A stretch of 50,856 nt of DNA from Streptomyces sp. SID4985 (GCF_009863025.1 NZ_WWIR01000348.1:1-50856); one strand, 5' to 3'. Shown: positions 8,918-20,594, counted from the first letter of the stretch. The notes: generated by a model not told the origin, from the sequence alone. Program-made: numbers and translations.

Positions 8918-9248
8918 GCTCAAGTCCTCGCCACTCAGGCGGTGAACCGGATCTCTCCCGGCCGCCGCGTCGGGTAGTGCTGGTTCGTGCAGGAAACGCC
9001 GATAGGTATAGTCCACTTCCCGCCAACTGGGCAAGATCGAGCACAACGCGACCTCGGGACTTTTCCGAGTTGAGACCTGCCGGAAATATCGGTGCGGCGC
9101 GTCCGGACCCCTGCGGTGAATATGCGCGACACCCCCCTGAATGCCACATTCAACACCCTTGACATCGCGGGTCACTTGACCACCTACTGGTTCTTGCGCA
9201 GCAAGTTGACAACGTTGTCCGAAGTGAGCGCAGGAGGGGAATCCGTAC
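8918..9248. promoter_or_regulatory. Divergent control region ngcE / GH92 mannosidase
   Basis: 331 bp without a gene. It holds two direct CTTGAC elements at 9158-9163 and 9175-9180, the palindrome GACAACGTTGTC at 9208-9219, and an AGGAGGGG ribosome binding site at 9232-9239 for the mannosidase. Toward ngcE there is an AT-richer patch around 9003-9015 (GATAGGTATAG on the plus strand), but no convincing -35/-10 pair could be fixed by eye. Confidence 0.6.
9208..9219. promoter_or_regulatory. LacI-type operator GACAACGTTGTC upstream of GH92 gene 1
   Basis: Perfect 12-bp palindrome with a central CG, the form typical of LacI-family operators, 29 bp before the ATG at 9249. The same 12 bases occur at 16561-16572 in front of the other GH92 gene. 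No LacI-family gene is present in the window. Confidence 0.75.
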
Positions 9249-12200
9249 ATGCAGCGGAGAACTCGGCACAGATGGACTCCGGCGGTCGTCCTCACGGCCG
9301 CCTTTGTCATGGCCGTGGGGGCGCAAGGGGCGGCGATCGCCCTGCCCGCCCAACCGAAGGCCACGGAATCGGAGTTCGCCTCTTCGTTCGAGGCAGGTGA
9401 TCCGGCGCCCGACTGGCTCAGTACCGTGGACACCGGGCCGGACGGCGCGAAACGCTCCTCGGGCGTGGACGGCGGCTTCAGCAACGGCATCCCGGGCAAT
9501 GTCACCGACCACGTCACCGACCTGCGTGCCAACGGCGAGAACACGGGCGCGGGCGAGGTCAAGGAGAACCTGACCGACGTCGACCCGAGCACCAAGTGGC
9601 TGACCTTCCAGCCCACCGGCTGGGTCGAGTTCGACCTCGACAAGCCGGTCAAGCTCGTGACCTACGCGCTCACCTCGGCCAACGACCACGCCGAGCGCGA
9701 CCCCAAGGACTGGAAGCTGCTCGGCTCCGCCGACGGCAAGGACTGGACGCAGGTCGACTCGCGCACCGGCGAGTCCTTCCCCGAGCGCTTCCAGACCAGG
9801 ACCTACGACCTCGCGGCCCCGGCGGAGTACCAGCACTTCCGCCTGGAGGTGACGCGGAACAACGGCGCCACCGACGCCCTCCAGCTCGCCGACGTGCAGT
9901 TCTCCACCGGCGGCAGTGAAGGGCCGGTCCCGCACGACATGCTCTCGCTGATCGACCGCGGCCCCAACGGCTCCCCCACGGCCAAGGCGGGCGCGGGCTT
10001 CACCGGCAAGCGCGCGCTGCGCTACGCCGGCCGGCACACCGGCGAGGGCCGCGCCTACTCGTACAACAAGGTCTTCGACGTCGATGTGAAGGTCGGACGC
10101 GACACTCAGCTGTCGTACCGGATCTTCCCGTCGATGGCCGACGGCGACCGGGACTACGACGCCACCAACGTCTCCGTGGACCTGGCCTTCACCGACGGCA
10201 CCTATCTGAGCGGCCTCGGCGCGAGCGACCAGCACGGCTTCCCGCTGACCCCGCGCGGCCAGGGCGACGCCAAGGTGCTCTACGTCAACCAGTGGAACAA
10301 CGTGGCCTCGCGGATCGGCTCGGTCGCGGCGGGCAAGACCGTCGACCGGATCCTGCTGGCCTACGACTCCCCCAAGGGCCCGGCCAAGTTCCGGGGCTGG
10401 CTCGACGACGTGGCGCTCGCCAAGGCGGCCCCCGAGCGGCCCAAGGCACACCTCTCGGACTACGCGCTGACCACGCGCGGCACCAACTCCAGCGGCAGCT
10501 TCTCGCGCGGCAACAACTTCCCCGCGACCGCGCTCCCGCACGGGTTCAACTTCTGGACCCCGGTGACCAACGCGTCCTCGCTCAGCTGGCTCTACGAGTA
10601 CGCGCGGGCCAACAACGACGACAACCTGCCCACCATCCAGGCGTTCAGCGCGAGCCACGAGCCGAGCCCGTGGATGGGCGACCGGCAGACCTTCCAGCTG
10701 ATGCCGTCGGCCGCGAAGGGCACCCCGGACACCGGCCGTGACGCACGGGAGCTGGCCTTCCGGCACGAGAACGAGACCGCGCGGCCGTACTACTACGGCG
10801 TGACGTTCGAGAACGGCCTCAAGGCCGAGATGACGCCGACCGACCACGCGGCCGCGCTCCGCTTCACCTACCCGGGCGACGACGCGAGCGTGCTCTTCGA
10901 CAACGTCACCGAGCAGGCCGGGCTCACCCTGGACAAGGAACACGGGATCGTCACCGGCTACTCCGACGTGAAGTCGGGGCTGTCGACCGGCGCCACGCGG
11001 CTGTTCGTGTACGGCACCTTCGACAAGCCCGTGACGGACGGGTCCTCCAGCGGGGTCAAGGGCTATCTGCGGTTCAATGCGGGCTCCGACCACACCGTGA
11101 CCCTGCGCCTGGCCACCTCGCTGATCAGCGTGGACCAGGCGAAGGACAACCTGCGCCAGGAGATCCCGGACGGCACCTCCTTCAACACCGTGAAGGCACG
11201 CGCCCAGCACACCTGGGACAAGCTCTTCGGCAAGGTCGAGGTGGAGGGCGCGACCCCGGACCAGCTGACCACGCTGTACTCCAGCATGTACCGGCTGTAC
11301 CTGTACCCCAACTCCGGCTTCGAGAAGGTGGGTTCGAAGTACCAGTACGCCTCGCCGTTCTCCCCGATGCCGAACCCGGACACCCCGACGCACACCGGCG
11401 CCAAGATCGTGGACGGCAAGGTGTACGTCAACAACGGCTTCTGGGACACCTATCGGACGACCTGGCCCGCCTACTCGCTCCTGACGCCCAGTCAGGCCGG
11501 TGAGATGGTCGACGGGTTCGTGCAGCAGTACAAGGACGGCGGCTGGACCTCCCGCTGGTCCTCCCCCGGCTACGCCGACCTGATGACCGGCACCTCCTCG
11601 GACGTGGCCTTCGCCGACGCCTACGTCAAGGGCGTGAACTTCGACGCGAAGGCGGCGTACGACGCGGCCGTGAAGAACGCGACCGTGGTGCCGCCGAGTT
11701 CGGGCGTCGGCCGCAAGGGCATGGCCACCTCGCCCTTCCTCGGCTACACCAGCACCGACACCGGCGAGGGCTTCTCCTGGGCCATGGAGGGCTACGTCAA
11801 CGACTACGGCATCGCCAAGATGGGCGAGGCCCTCTACAAGAAGACCGGCGAGAAGCGGTACCACGAGGAGTCCCAGTACTTCCTCAACCGGGCCCGCGAC
11901 TACGTGAATCTCTTCGACGACAAGGCCGGTTTCTTCCAGGGCCGCACCAACAAGGGCGCCTGGCGCGTGGACTCCGCCAAGTACGACGCGCGCGTGTGGG
12001 GTTACGACTACACGGAGACCAACGGCTGGGGCTACGCCTTCACCGCCCCGCAGGACAGCCGGGGCCTGGCCAACCTCTACGGCGGCCGCAAGGCCCTCGG
12101 CGACAAGCTGGACACCTACTTCGCCACCCCGGAGACGGCCTCCCCGGAGTTCGTCGGCTCCTACGGCGGTGTCATCCACGAGATGACCGAGGCGCGGGAC

Positions 12201-13052
12201 GTCCGGATGGGCATGTACGGCCACTCCAACCAGGTCGCCCACCACGTGATCTACATGTACGACGCGGCCGGCGAGCCCTGGAAGGCGCAGGCGAACGTGC
12301 GCCAGGCGCTGTCCCGGCTGTACACGGGCAGCGAGATCGGGCAGGGCTACCACGGCGACGAGGACAACGGCGAGCAGTCGGCCTGGTTCCTCTTCTCCTC
12401 GCTCGGCTTCTATCCACTGGTCATGGGCAGCGGTGAGTACTCCATCGGCTCCCCGCTGTTCAAGAAGGTCACCGTCCACCTGGAGAACGGGCACGACCTG
12501 GTGGTCAAGGCCCCGCGCAACAGCGCCCGCAATGTCTACATCCAGGGCGTGCGCTTCAACGGCCGCGCCTGGAACTCCACTTCGCTCCCCCACTCGCTGC
12601 TGTCCAAGGGCGGGGTGCTGGAGTTCTCGATGGGCGACCGGCCCTCGTCGTGGGGCACCGGCAAGGACGCGGCGCCGGTCTCCATCACCCAGGACGACAA
12701 GGTGCCGACCCCGCGCGCGGACCTGCTGAAGGGTGACGGCGCCCTGTTCGACAACACCTCGGCGACGAGCGCGACGGTCACGTCGGTGGACCTTCCGGTG
12801 AGCGCGGCCGCCAAGGGCGTTCAGTACACGCTGACCTCACCGGCGGACCACACCAAGGCACCGACCGGCTGGACGCTCCAGGGCTCCACGGACGGCACCA
12901 CCTGGACGACGCTGGACAAGCGGTCGGGCCAGTCGTTCGCCTGGGACCGGCAGACGCGGGCGTTCAGTGTCGCGGCGCCGGGGTCGTACACGAGGTACCG
13001 GCTGGTGCTGGACGGCGAATCCACGCTGGCGGAGGTGGAGTTGCTGGGCTGA
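9249..13052 (+). CDS. Secreted GH92 alpha-mannosidase with F5/8C-type modules
   Basis: Extracellular exo-alpha-mannosidase, 1267 residues. Sec signal peptide (residues 1-33, ending AIALPA), an N-terminal discoidin/F5-8C-like carbohydrate-binding module at about 45-225 (WVEFDLDKPVKLVTYALTS), a linking jelly-roll region to about 400, the GH92 N- and catalytic domains at about 405-1130, and a C-terminal F5/8C-like module from about 1170. The catalytic region shows FWDTYRTTWPAYSLLTP, GHSNQVAHHVIYMYD and HGDEDNGEQSAWF (about residue 1037), the equivalent of the GH92 GNDD metal/base motif. AGGAGGGG lies 9 nt upstream of the ATG. Divergent from ngcE. Linkage specificity (alpha-1,2, 1,3 or 1,6) cannot be read here. 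Confidence 0.92.
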   Translation: MQRRTRHRWTPAVVLTAAFVMAVGAQGAAIALPAQPKATESEFASSFEAGDPAPDWLSTVDTGPDGAKRSSGVDGGFSNGIPGNVTDHVTDLRANGENTGAGEVKENLTDVDPSTKWLTFQPTGWVEFDLDKPVKLVTYALTSANDHAERDPKDWKLLGSADGKDWTQVDSRTGESFPERFQTRTYDLAAPAEYQHFRLEVTRNNGATDALQLADVQFSTGGSEGPVPHDMLSLIDRGPNGSPTAKAGAGFTGKRALRYAGRHTGEGRAYSYNKVFDVDVKVGRDTQLSYRIFPSMADGDRDYDATNVSVDLAFTDGTYLSGLGASDQHGFPLTPRGQGDAKVLYVNQWNNVASRIGSVAAGKTVDRILLAYDSPKGPAKFRGWLDDVALAKAAPERPKAHLSDYALTTRGTNSSGSFSRGNNFPATALPHGFNFWTPVTNASSLSWLYEYARANNDDNLPTIQAFSASHEPSPWMGDRQTFQLMPSAAKGTPDTGRDARELAFRHENETARPYYYGVTFENGLKAEMTPTDHAAALRFTYPGDDASVLFDNVTEQAGLTLDKEHGIVTGYSDVKSGLSTGATRLFVYGTFDKPVTDGSSSGVKGYLRFNAGSDHTVTLRLATSLISVDQAKDNLRQEIPDGTSFNTVKARAQHTWDKLFGKVEVEGATPDQLTTLYSSMYRLYLYPNSGFEKVGSKYQYASPFSPMPNPDTPTHTGAKIVDGKVYVNNGFWDTYRTTWPAYSLLTPSQAGEMVDGFVQQYKDGGWTSRWSSPGYADLMTGTSSDVAFADAYVKGVNFDAKAAYDAAVKNATVVPPSSGVGRKGMATSPFLGYTSTDTGEGFSWAMEGYVNDYGIAKMGEALYKKTGEKRYHEESQYFLNRARDYVNLFDDKAGFFQGRTNKGAWRVDSAKYDARVWGYDYTETNGWGYAFTAPQDSRGLANLYGGRKALGDKLDTYFATPETASPEFVGSYGGVIHEMTEARDVRMGMYGHSNQVAHHVIYMYDAAGEPWKAQANVRQALSRLYTGSEIGQGYHGDEDNGEQSAWFLFSSLGFYPLVMGSGEYSIGSPLFKKVTVHLENGHDLVVKAPRNSARNVYIQGVRFNGRAWNSTSLPHSLLSKGGVLEFSMGDRPSSWGTGKDAAPVSITQDDKVPTPRADLLKGDGALFDNTSATSATVTSVDLPVSAAAKGVQYTLTSPADHTKAPTGWTLQGSTDGTTWTTLDKRSGQSFAWDRQTRAFSVAAPGSYTRYRLVLDGESTLAEVELLG

Positions 13053-13067
13053 CGCACCGGGCATGAC

Positions 13068-13099
13068 GAAGGGGCGGGTCCTCGCGGGCCCGCCCCTTC
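13068..13099. terminator. Bidirectional terminator between convergent GH92 genes
   Basis: 11-bp perfect stem (GAAGGGGCGGG / CCCGCCCCTTC) with a 10-nt loop in the 63-bp gap between the two facing mannosidase genes; serves both strands. Confidence 0.88.
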
Positions 13100-13115
13100 T
13101 GGTGTGCGGGGCAGA

Positions 13116-16100
13116 TCAGTCGGTGGCGATGGTGAACACGTGCAGATCGGCGTTGCCGGGGAGCTTCACGCTCTTCACCGTCTTGCCCTCCGGCGCCGTG
13201 AACGGCTTGGTGGCGAAGACGTAGGTGGCGACAGGGTCCTTGTCGGCGCCCGCGACATTGCGGTACGCGGTCTTGGCGACGACCTCGTTGCCGTACTGGA
13301 CGGTGCCGCCTCCGCCGCCGACGGTCCAGTCGGTGAAGGAGAGGTCGGCCGTGCCGGTGCTGCCGTCGGTGTAGGTGACGGTGGCCTTGGCCTGCTGGTT
13401 GCCGTTGACGGCGCTGCCGACGAAGGCGAACCGGGTGGTGTTCTCCTTCAGTTGGACGGTCTGTCCGGCGCCGGTGGCGTTGTCCGGGCGCCCGGCGGGC
13501 GAGGCGGGCCAGGTGAAGGCGAGGCCGTTGGTGGTGTACTGCTCGCCCGCGGTGAGTCCGGCCGCCGTGAGGGCCTGGCGGGAGTAGGACCAGCCGCCGC
13601 CGTCGTAGTCGGCCTCGTCGTGGTCGCCCTCGTCGTCGGAGACGCCGGTGTTGTCGTAGGCGGCGAGCAGGGTGCCGGGGGCGGCGACCGTGAGGGCCAC
13701 GGGCTGCTCGTAGGAGGTGTCGCCGGAGGTCACGGTGACCTTGGCGGTGTAGAAGCCCTGCTCGGCGTCCGTGGCGGCGGTCAGGGTGATCTCCTGGGAG
13801 CCGCCGGTGACCGTGCCCTCGGCGGGTGTGGCCGTGACCCCGGCCGGGGTCTCGACCCGGTAGCGCACCTCGGGCCCGGAGCCGCCACTCAGAGACAGCG
13901 CGCGGATGCCGATCTTCGCGCTGTCGCCGGGCGCCAGCGTGGCCGTGGTGGGGCCGACGCCGATCTGGTACGGCTGCTCGCCCTGCCGGAAGGACGGCGG
14001 CGGATTGTGCGCGCCCCAGGCGCGGTTGGCGGTGGTGCCGAGGGTGTAGTCGAGCCGTCCGCCGTCCCGGACGAAGGAGGCGGGCAGCCAAGGACGGTCA
14101 CTGGAGCGGCCGTTGACCTTCAGGGACTGGACGTACGGCGCGTCGGCCGCCGCTCCCGTGGCGCGCACGGAGATGTCGTTGCCGTGCGGGCGGGCGATCT
14201 CGATCCGCTCGAACAGCGGGGAGGCGAGGACGAGTTCGGCCCGCGAGGGGACCTGGGGGTACATGCCCATCGCGGAGAAGACGTACCAGGCCGACATCGC
14301 GCCGAGGTCGTCGTTGCCGGGGATTCCGCCGGGCGTGGGCGCCCAGAGCTGCCGCATCGCGGCGCGGACGGTCTCCTGCGCCTTGTACGGGGCGCCCGCG
14401 TAGTCGTAGAGGTACGGCACGTTGATCGAGGGCTCGTTGTCCAGCTCGGACTTGGCGCCGCCGTTGCCGGTGAGGGCCCACTTGCCGTCGGCGGTGTGGA
14501 AGAAGTCGTCGAGACGGGCAAGTGCCTTGTCGGTGCCGCCGAGCGCGGCGAACAGCCCGGCCGGGTTGTGCTGGACCATCCAGGTGTACTGGGCCGCGCT
14601 GCCTTCCACGAAGCCGTTGCCGGTGTCCGGGGTGAAGCCGGTGACCCAGCTGCCGTCGGCCTTGCGGTTGGCGATGTAGCCGCCGGTGGAGTCGGCGGCG
14701 ATGTTGAAGTTGTTCTGCCACCACTGGGCGCGGTCGGCGAAGGTCTTCGCGGTGCTCTTCTCCCCTGCCGCCGTAGCGAGTTGGGAGAGGGAGAAGTCGG
14801 CGGTCGACATCTCCAGGGTCTCGGCGGCGCCGCCCCAGGCGTTGGAGACGCTGGGCATGTAGTGCAGCTTCAGGTACTTGTCGAGCGAGGGGCGCTGGCC
14901 GACCGAGAGGACGGGCTTGCCGGAGGCGGACAGGTCCTGCTCGGTGGGCACGGTGGCCGCCTTCACGAGCGACTTCAGCGCACCCTTGAGGTCGAAGTCG
15001 GTGCCGCCGAAGGCGTGGATGCCGGCCAGGGCGCTGGGCGCGGGGTCGCCGTTCATGACGTGGGTGCCGCCCGCGCCGTGCAGCCAGCGGTCCCAGACCC
15101 CGCCGTTCTGCTTGCTGAGTTCGTAGAGCGACTGGGCGACGTCGGAGCCGGTGCGCGGGTCGAGCAGGGTGAGCAGCTGGACCTGGTCGCGGTAGACGTC
15201 CCAGCCGGAGAAGGTCCCGTACTGGGCGCGGTGGCCGCGTGCGGTGCGGTGGACCTTGCCGTCGCTGCCCCGGTAGCGGCCGTCGGCGTCGCTGATGACG
15301 TTGGGGTGCAGCAGGGCGTGGTAGAGCGCGGTGTAGAAGGTGGTGCGCTCGTCGTCGGTGCCGCCGCCGACGCGGATGGCGCCGAGTCGCTCGCGCCAGG
15401 CCGCGCGGGCCGCGTTCCGTACGGCGTCGAAGGAGCGGTGACTGCCGTTCTCCGCACGGAGGTTGGCCTCGGCGGCGTCCTCGCTGACGTAGGAGATGCC
15501 GACCTTGACGTTCACCGGGCCGTCGCCGGGCGCGAACTCGACGTACCCTCCGGCGCCCTTGCCCGCGACGGGGCGGCCGCCGTGGGAGAAGCCACCGGTG
15601 CCGCCGGAGGCGCTGGTGGAGCCGGGGGTGAGTGTGTCGTCCTGCCAGGTGCCGGTGGCCTTGAAGGCGCGGTCGAAGTGGGCGGTGAAGTAGAGGGTGT
15701 AGTAGGAGCGTTGGCCCTCGGGGTCGAGGTAGCCGCAGAAGTTCCCGGAGGTGACGGAGCCGGAGATGGTCCGGCTGTCGGGGTCGATGCCGACCGTCGA
15801 ATCCGCCGACCCCACCTCGGAGTTGGCGGTGCGCACGAGCAGGGAGGCTGGTTTGTCGGCCGGGTAGGTGAACCGGGCCGCACCCGTGCGGGCGGTGGCG
15901 GTGAGGTCGGCGGTGACGCCGGAGGCGAGGCCGAGCTGGTAGTGGCCGGGCTCGGCGGTCTCGTCGGTGTGCGTGAAGTCCGAGGCGTAGACGGCGTCCT
16001 TGGTGTCGCTCGCCGGGGAGGAGGTGACCTCGCCCGCGTACGGGAAGAACGGGATGTCGCCGCTGCCGCCCGCGCAGCCGGTGCCGGACATGTGGGTCAG

Positions 16101-16385
16101 GCTGAAGCCTCTGACCCGGGTGGCGTCGTAGTGGTAACCGCCGGGCGCGGCGGTGCGGGTGGCGTCGCCTCTGGTGTTCTCCGGGCTCCAGGAGAACATG
16201 CCGAAGGGCACGACGGCACCGGGGAAGGTGTCGCCGCCGTTGCTGGTGCCGATCAGCGGATCGACGTACGACGTCGGGTCGTTGACGAGAGCCGGTGGTG
16301 CGTGGGTCGCCGCGAGGGCGGGGGTGGCACCGCCGCCGACCGCGAGCGCGGCGGCGAGCAGCAGGGACATCGGACGGAATCGCAT
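13116..16385 (-). CDS. Secreted GH92 alpha-mannosidase with C-terminal beta-sandwich modules
   Basis: Extracellular GH92 enzyme of 1089 residues. Signal peptide (residues 1-26, ending PALAA), GH92 N-domain starting VDPLIGTSNGGDTFPGAVVP, catalytic (alpha/alpha)6 domain with SGWDVYRDQVQLLTLLDP, and the catalytic/metal motif GNDDLGAMSAWY near residue 688. After the GH92 core come an NEW3-like beta-sandwich (about 800-905) and a terminal module of about 180 residues starting YDNTGVSDDEGDHDEADYDG. The ATG at 16385 has a GGAGGAAGGG tract upstream. It has little obvious identity to the other GH92 outside the core motifs, so the two are not a recent duplication. Two copies of the same operator lie in its promoter. 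Confidence 0.92.
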   Translation of the reverse strand: MRFRPMSLLLAAALAVGGGATPALAATHAPPALVNDPTSYVDPLIGTSNGGDTFPGAVVPFGMFSWSPENTRGDATRTAAPGGYHYDATRVRGFSLTHMSGTGCAGGSGDIPFFPYAGEVTSSPASDTKDAVYASDFTHTDETAEPGHYQLGLASGVTADLTATARTGAARFTYPADKPASLLVRTANSEVGSADSTVGIDPDSRTISGSVTSGNFCGYLDPEGQRSYYTLYFTAHFDRAFKATGTWQDDTLTPGSTSASGGTGGFSHGGRPVAGKGAGGYVEFAPGDGPVNVKVGISYVSEDAAEANLRAENGSHRSFDAVRNAARAAWRERLGAIRVGGGTDDERTTFYTALYHALLHPNVISDADGRYRGSDGKVHRTARGHRAQYGTFSGWDVYRDQVQLLTLLDPRTGSDVAQSLYELSKQNGGVWDRWLHGAGGTHVMNGDPAPSALAGIHAFGGTDFDLKGALKSLVKAATVPTEQDLSASGKPVLSVGQRPSLDKYLKLHYMPSVSNAWGGAAETLEMSTADFSLSQLATAAGEKSTAKTFADRAQWWQNNFNIAADSTGGYIANRKADGSWVTGFTPDTGNGFVEGSAAQYTWMVQHNPAGLFAALGGTDKALARLDDFFHTADGKWALTGNGGAKSELDNEPSINVPYLYDYAGAPYKAQETVRAAMRQLWAPTPGGIPGNDDLGAMSAWYVFSAMGMYPQVPSRAELVLASPLFERIEIARPHGNDISVRATGAAADAPYVQSLKVNGRSSDRPWLPASFVRDGGRLDYTLGTTANRAWGAHNPPPSFRQGEQPYQIGVGPTTATLAPGDSAKIGIRALSLSGGSGPEVRYRVETPAGVTATPAEGTVTGGSQEITLTAATDAEQGFYTAKVTVTSGDTSYEQPVALTVAAPGTLLAAYDNTGVSDDEGDHDEADYDGGGWSYSRQALTAAGLTAGEQYTTNGLAFTWPASPAGRPDNATGAGQTVQLKENTTRFAFVGSAVNGNQQAKATVTYTDGSTGTADLSFTDWTVGGGGGTVQYGNEVVAKTAYRNVAGADKDPVATYVFATKPFTAPEGKTVKSVKLPGNADLHVFTIATD

Positions 16386-16514
16386 GACGCGGCCCTTCCT
16401 CCTTGCGGACGGGTCGCGCCCCACGGGTCGCACAAGCCGCAGGGACAGTAACGTGCGCCACCCGCCCCACGGAAGAGCGCCCGCACCGGTCGGCCGGGTT
16501 CCCTCAACTGGGTT

Positions 16515-16526
16515 GACATCGTTGTC
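16515..16526. promoter_or_regulatory. Imperfect copy of the GH92 operator (GACATCGTTGTC)
   Basis: Differs from GACAACGTTGTC at one position (A to T). Centre-to-centre distance to the perfect copy is 46 bp. Confidence 0.6.
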
Positions 16527-16560
16527 CGTTGGGACGGTAAAGTCAGGTACGGAACCACTA

Positions 16561-16572
16561 GACAACGTTGTC
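16561..16572. promoter_or_regulatory. LacI-type operator GACAACGTTGTC upstream of GH92 gene 2
   Basis: Perfect palindrome identical to the one at 9208-9219, overlapping the proposed -35 of the minus-strand GH92 promoter. Confidence 0.75.
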
Positions 16573-16733
16573 GCCGCCCCACCCCCGGCGAGGCTCCCGC
16601 CTCTCCCCACAAGCCGCCGCACCCTCGCAAGGCCAGCACCATCCGGACGGGCACCACCCCCTCGCCCACCCGGCTCGCGGACCCGGTGGACCGTTCTCCA
16701 CCGGGTCCGCCCAGAGCGATGCCCGAGCGGGGG

Positions 16734-17162
16734 TCACTCACAGGTGCCGCTGCCGCTGTAGCAGGGCCCGTAGCGCACGGTCGGGGTCGGCGCCGGAGCC
16801 GGATGGGCCCGGTCCCAGTCGCGCTGGGCGTGGGTGAGCAGCGCCCCCACCGCGACCGCCGCGAGCACCTGCGACGCGACGGTCCAGCGCGCCCGGCAGA
16901 GCAGCGCGAGTCCGGCACAGACGGTCACGGCGACGGCCGTGTACCGCAGCCAGGCGATCTCCGCGAGCGCGATGGCGTCGATCTCCCATTGCTCCCCCTG
17001 CGCGCCCCAGAACTGCATGCCGTACTCGAGGACGACCCCCGCGACCACCCCCGCCTCCGCCACGAGGAGCAGCAGGGCGACGCCGAGGTCCCTGGGTGTG
17101 GGCGTCCTGCGGGACCAGGGCCACCTCGGCCGCGCCGGGAAGACGGGATGCGACTGTGTCAT
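16734..17162 (-). CDS. Small membrane protein, unknown function (DUF6234-like)
   Basis: 142 residues with a Pro/Arg-rich cytoplasmic start, about three to four hydrophobic segments (LGVALLLLVAEAGVVAGVV; RYTAVAVTVCAGLALLC; SQVLAAVAVGALL) and a C-terminal tail with two cysteines (RYGPCYSGSGTCE), probably outside the membrane and able to form a disulfide. Resembles small four-helix membrane proteins annotated as DUF6234 in Streptomyces, by recollection only. ATG at 17162. It lies between acnA and the GH92 gene on the same strand, but the acnA terminator is upstream of it. Confidence 0.7.
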   Translation of the reverse strand: MTQSHPVFPARPRWPWSRRTPTPRDLGVALLLLVAEAGVVAGVVLEYGMQFWGAQGEQWEIDAIALAEIAWLRYTAVAVTVCAGLALLCRARWTVASQVLAAVAVGALLTHAQRDWDRAHPAPAPTPTVRYGPCYSGSGTCE

Positions 17163-17219
17163 GCGCCCATCCTGCCGCTCCGATCGCGGGGGTCGCCTGA
17201 GTACGGCTACTCAGTCCGC

Positions 17220-17257
17220 GCGGCCATGCTCCGTACATGCGGCCATGCCCCGTACAT
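17220..17257. repeat. Two tandem 19-bp repeats downstream of acnA
   Basis: GCGGCCATGCTCCGTACAT (17220-17238) and GCGGCCATGCCCCGTACAT (17239-17257) differ by one base and directly abut. They lie between the acnA terminator and the 142-residue membrane-protein gene. Confidence 0.85.
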
Positions 17258-17263
17258 GACGAA

Positions 17264-17291
17264 GGGCCGCACCCCCGAGAGGGTGCGGCCC
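17264..17291 (-). terminator. acnA terminator
   Basis: Perfect 11-bp stem GGGCCGCACCC / GGGTGCGGCCC with a 6-nt loop, 23 bp downstream of the aconitase stop. Confidence 0.88.
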
Positions 17292-17313
17292 TGCAACCGC
17301 GTTACCGGAAAGG

Positions 17314-20097
<2,784 letters not shown>

Positions 20098-20098
20098 C

Positions 20099-20117
20099 TA
20101 AGGTAAGGCTAAGTTAG
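20099..20117. promoter_or_regulatory. Iron-box-like (DmdR/DtxR) site upstream of acnA
   Basis: TAAGGTAAGGCTAAGTTAG matches the DmdR consensus TTAGGTTAGGCTAACCTAA at 14 of 19 positions by hand count. It lies about 70 bp upstream of the acnA start. Iron control of an iron-sulfur enzyme is plausible but unproven. Confidence 0.4.
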
Positions 20118-20159
20118 GTAACCCTTACCGGTGCGGCTGCTGCGGTGCGCCTCGGCAGA

Positions 20160-20177
20160 TATCTCGATGTCGAGATA
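20160..20177. promoter_or_regulatory. Perfect palindrome TATCTCGA-TG-TCGAGATA upstream of acnA
   Basis: 8-bp perfect arms around a 2-bp centre, about 130 bp upstream of the acnA start. The geometry fits a dimeric regulator of TetR, MarR or Fur type; which one is not known from this sequence. Confidence 0.6.
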
Positions 20178-20369
20178 ACTCTAGTACATGGGGGCTGGAT
20201 GGTCATGCCCGGGCTCGGGTGAGGTCTGGCGGTGAAGCCGGGCGAGCTCTCGCGGTGAAGCCGAGCGCGCCGCCCGGAACCGGACGCCCGGAGGGCGGCG
20301 GCAGTCGGCGAGAACAAGCCGCTCACTCCCCCTCCCACACAGCCCCTCCGGCGACATATCGTCCGGACC

Positions 20370-20594
20370 ATGACCAGCGACGACCGGCAGCGACGCGACG
20401 GTTCCTCCAAGCGGGCCCGCCTGACCAGCGGCGACCACGGCGGCCCGAAGGACAAGAAGGGCAAGCGGCCGCGTGTCACGCAACCGGACCGGGCGCACAA
20501 GAAGGCCGCCGCCGGCCGGGCATGGAAGGAACTGTTCGACCGGCTCGGCGAAGTGAAGCGGCGCGAGCAGGACCGTCAACGCCGGCAGGCGTGA
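20370..20594 (+). CDS. Small basic protein, unknown function
   Basis: 74 residues, very rich in Lys and Arg with no hydrophobic stretch (GPKDKKGKRPR; RAWKELFDRLGEVKRREQ). The composition suggests a disordered nucleic-acid-binding protein; that is inference. ATG at 20370 has no clear ribosome binding site, and a TATCGT-like element lies about 12 bp upstream, so the mRNA may be leaderless. Codon use fits a real Streptomyces gene. Confidence 0.6.
   Translation: MTSDDRQRRDGSSKRARLTSGDHGGPKDKKGKRPRVTQPDRAHKKAAAGRAWKELFDRLGEVKRREQDRQRRQA

Larger units (their letters stand above)
16386..16733 (-). promoter_or_regulatory. Promoter region of GH92 gene 2
   Basis: 348 bp without a gene. On the minus strand TTGTCT (16565-16560) and TTTACC (16541-16536) are spaced 18 bp and could be -35 and -10. 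The palindrome at 16561-16572 overlaps this -35 and the near-identical copy at 16515-16526 lies just downstream of the -10, a layout expected for repression. The leader would be about 145 nt. The part from 16573 to 16733 shows nothing recognisable. Confidence 0.6.

Noticed and set aside
9150..12593. 1147-codon open frame on the minus strand
   Set aside because: It is antisense to the GH92 gene, has no domain, is Val/Gly/Arg-rich, and reflects GC bias; the plus-strand GH92 is unmistakable.
13104..16451. 1115-codon open frame on the plus strand
   Set aside because: Antisense shadow of the minus-strand GH92 gene with repetitive Gly/Val/Asp composition.
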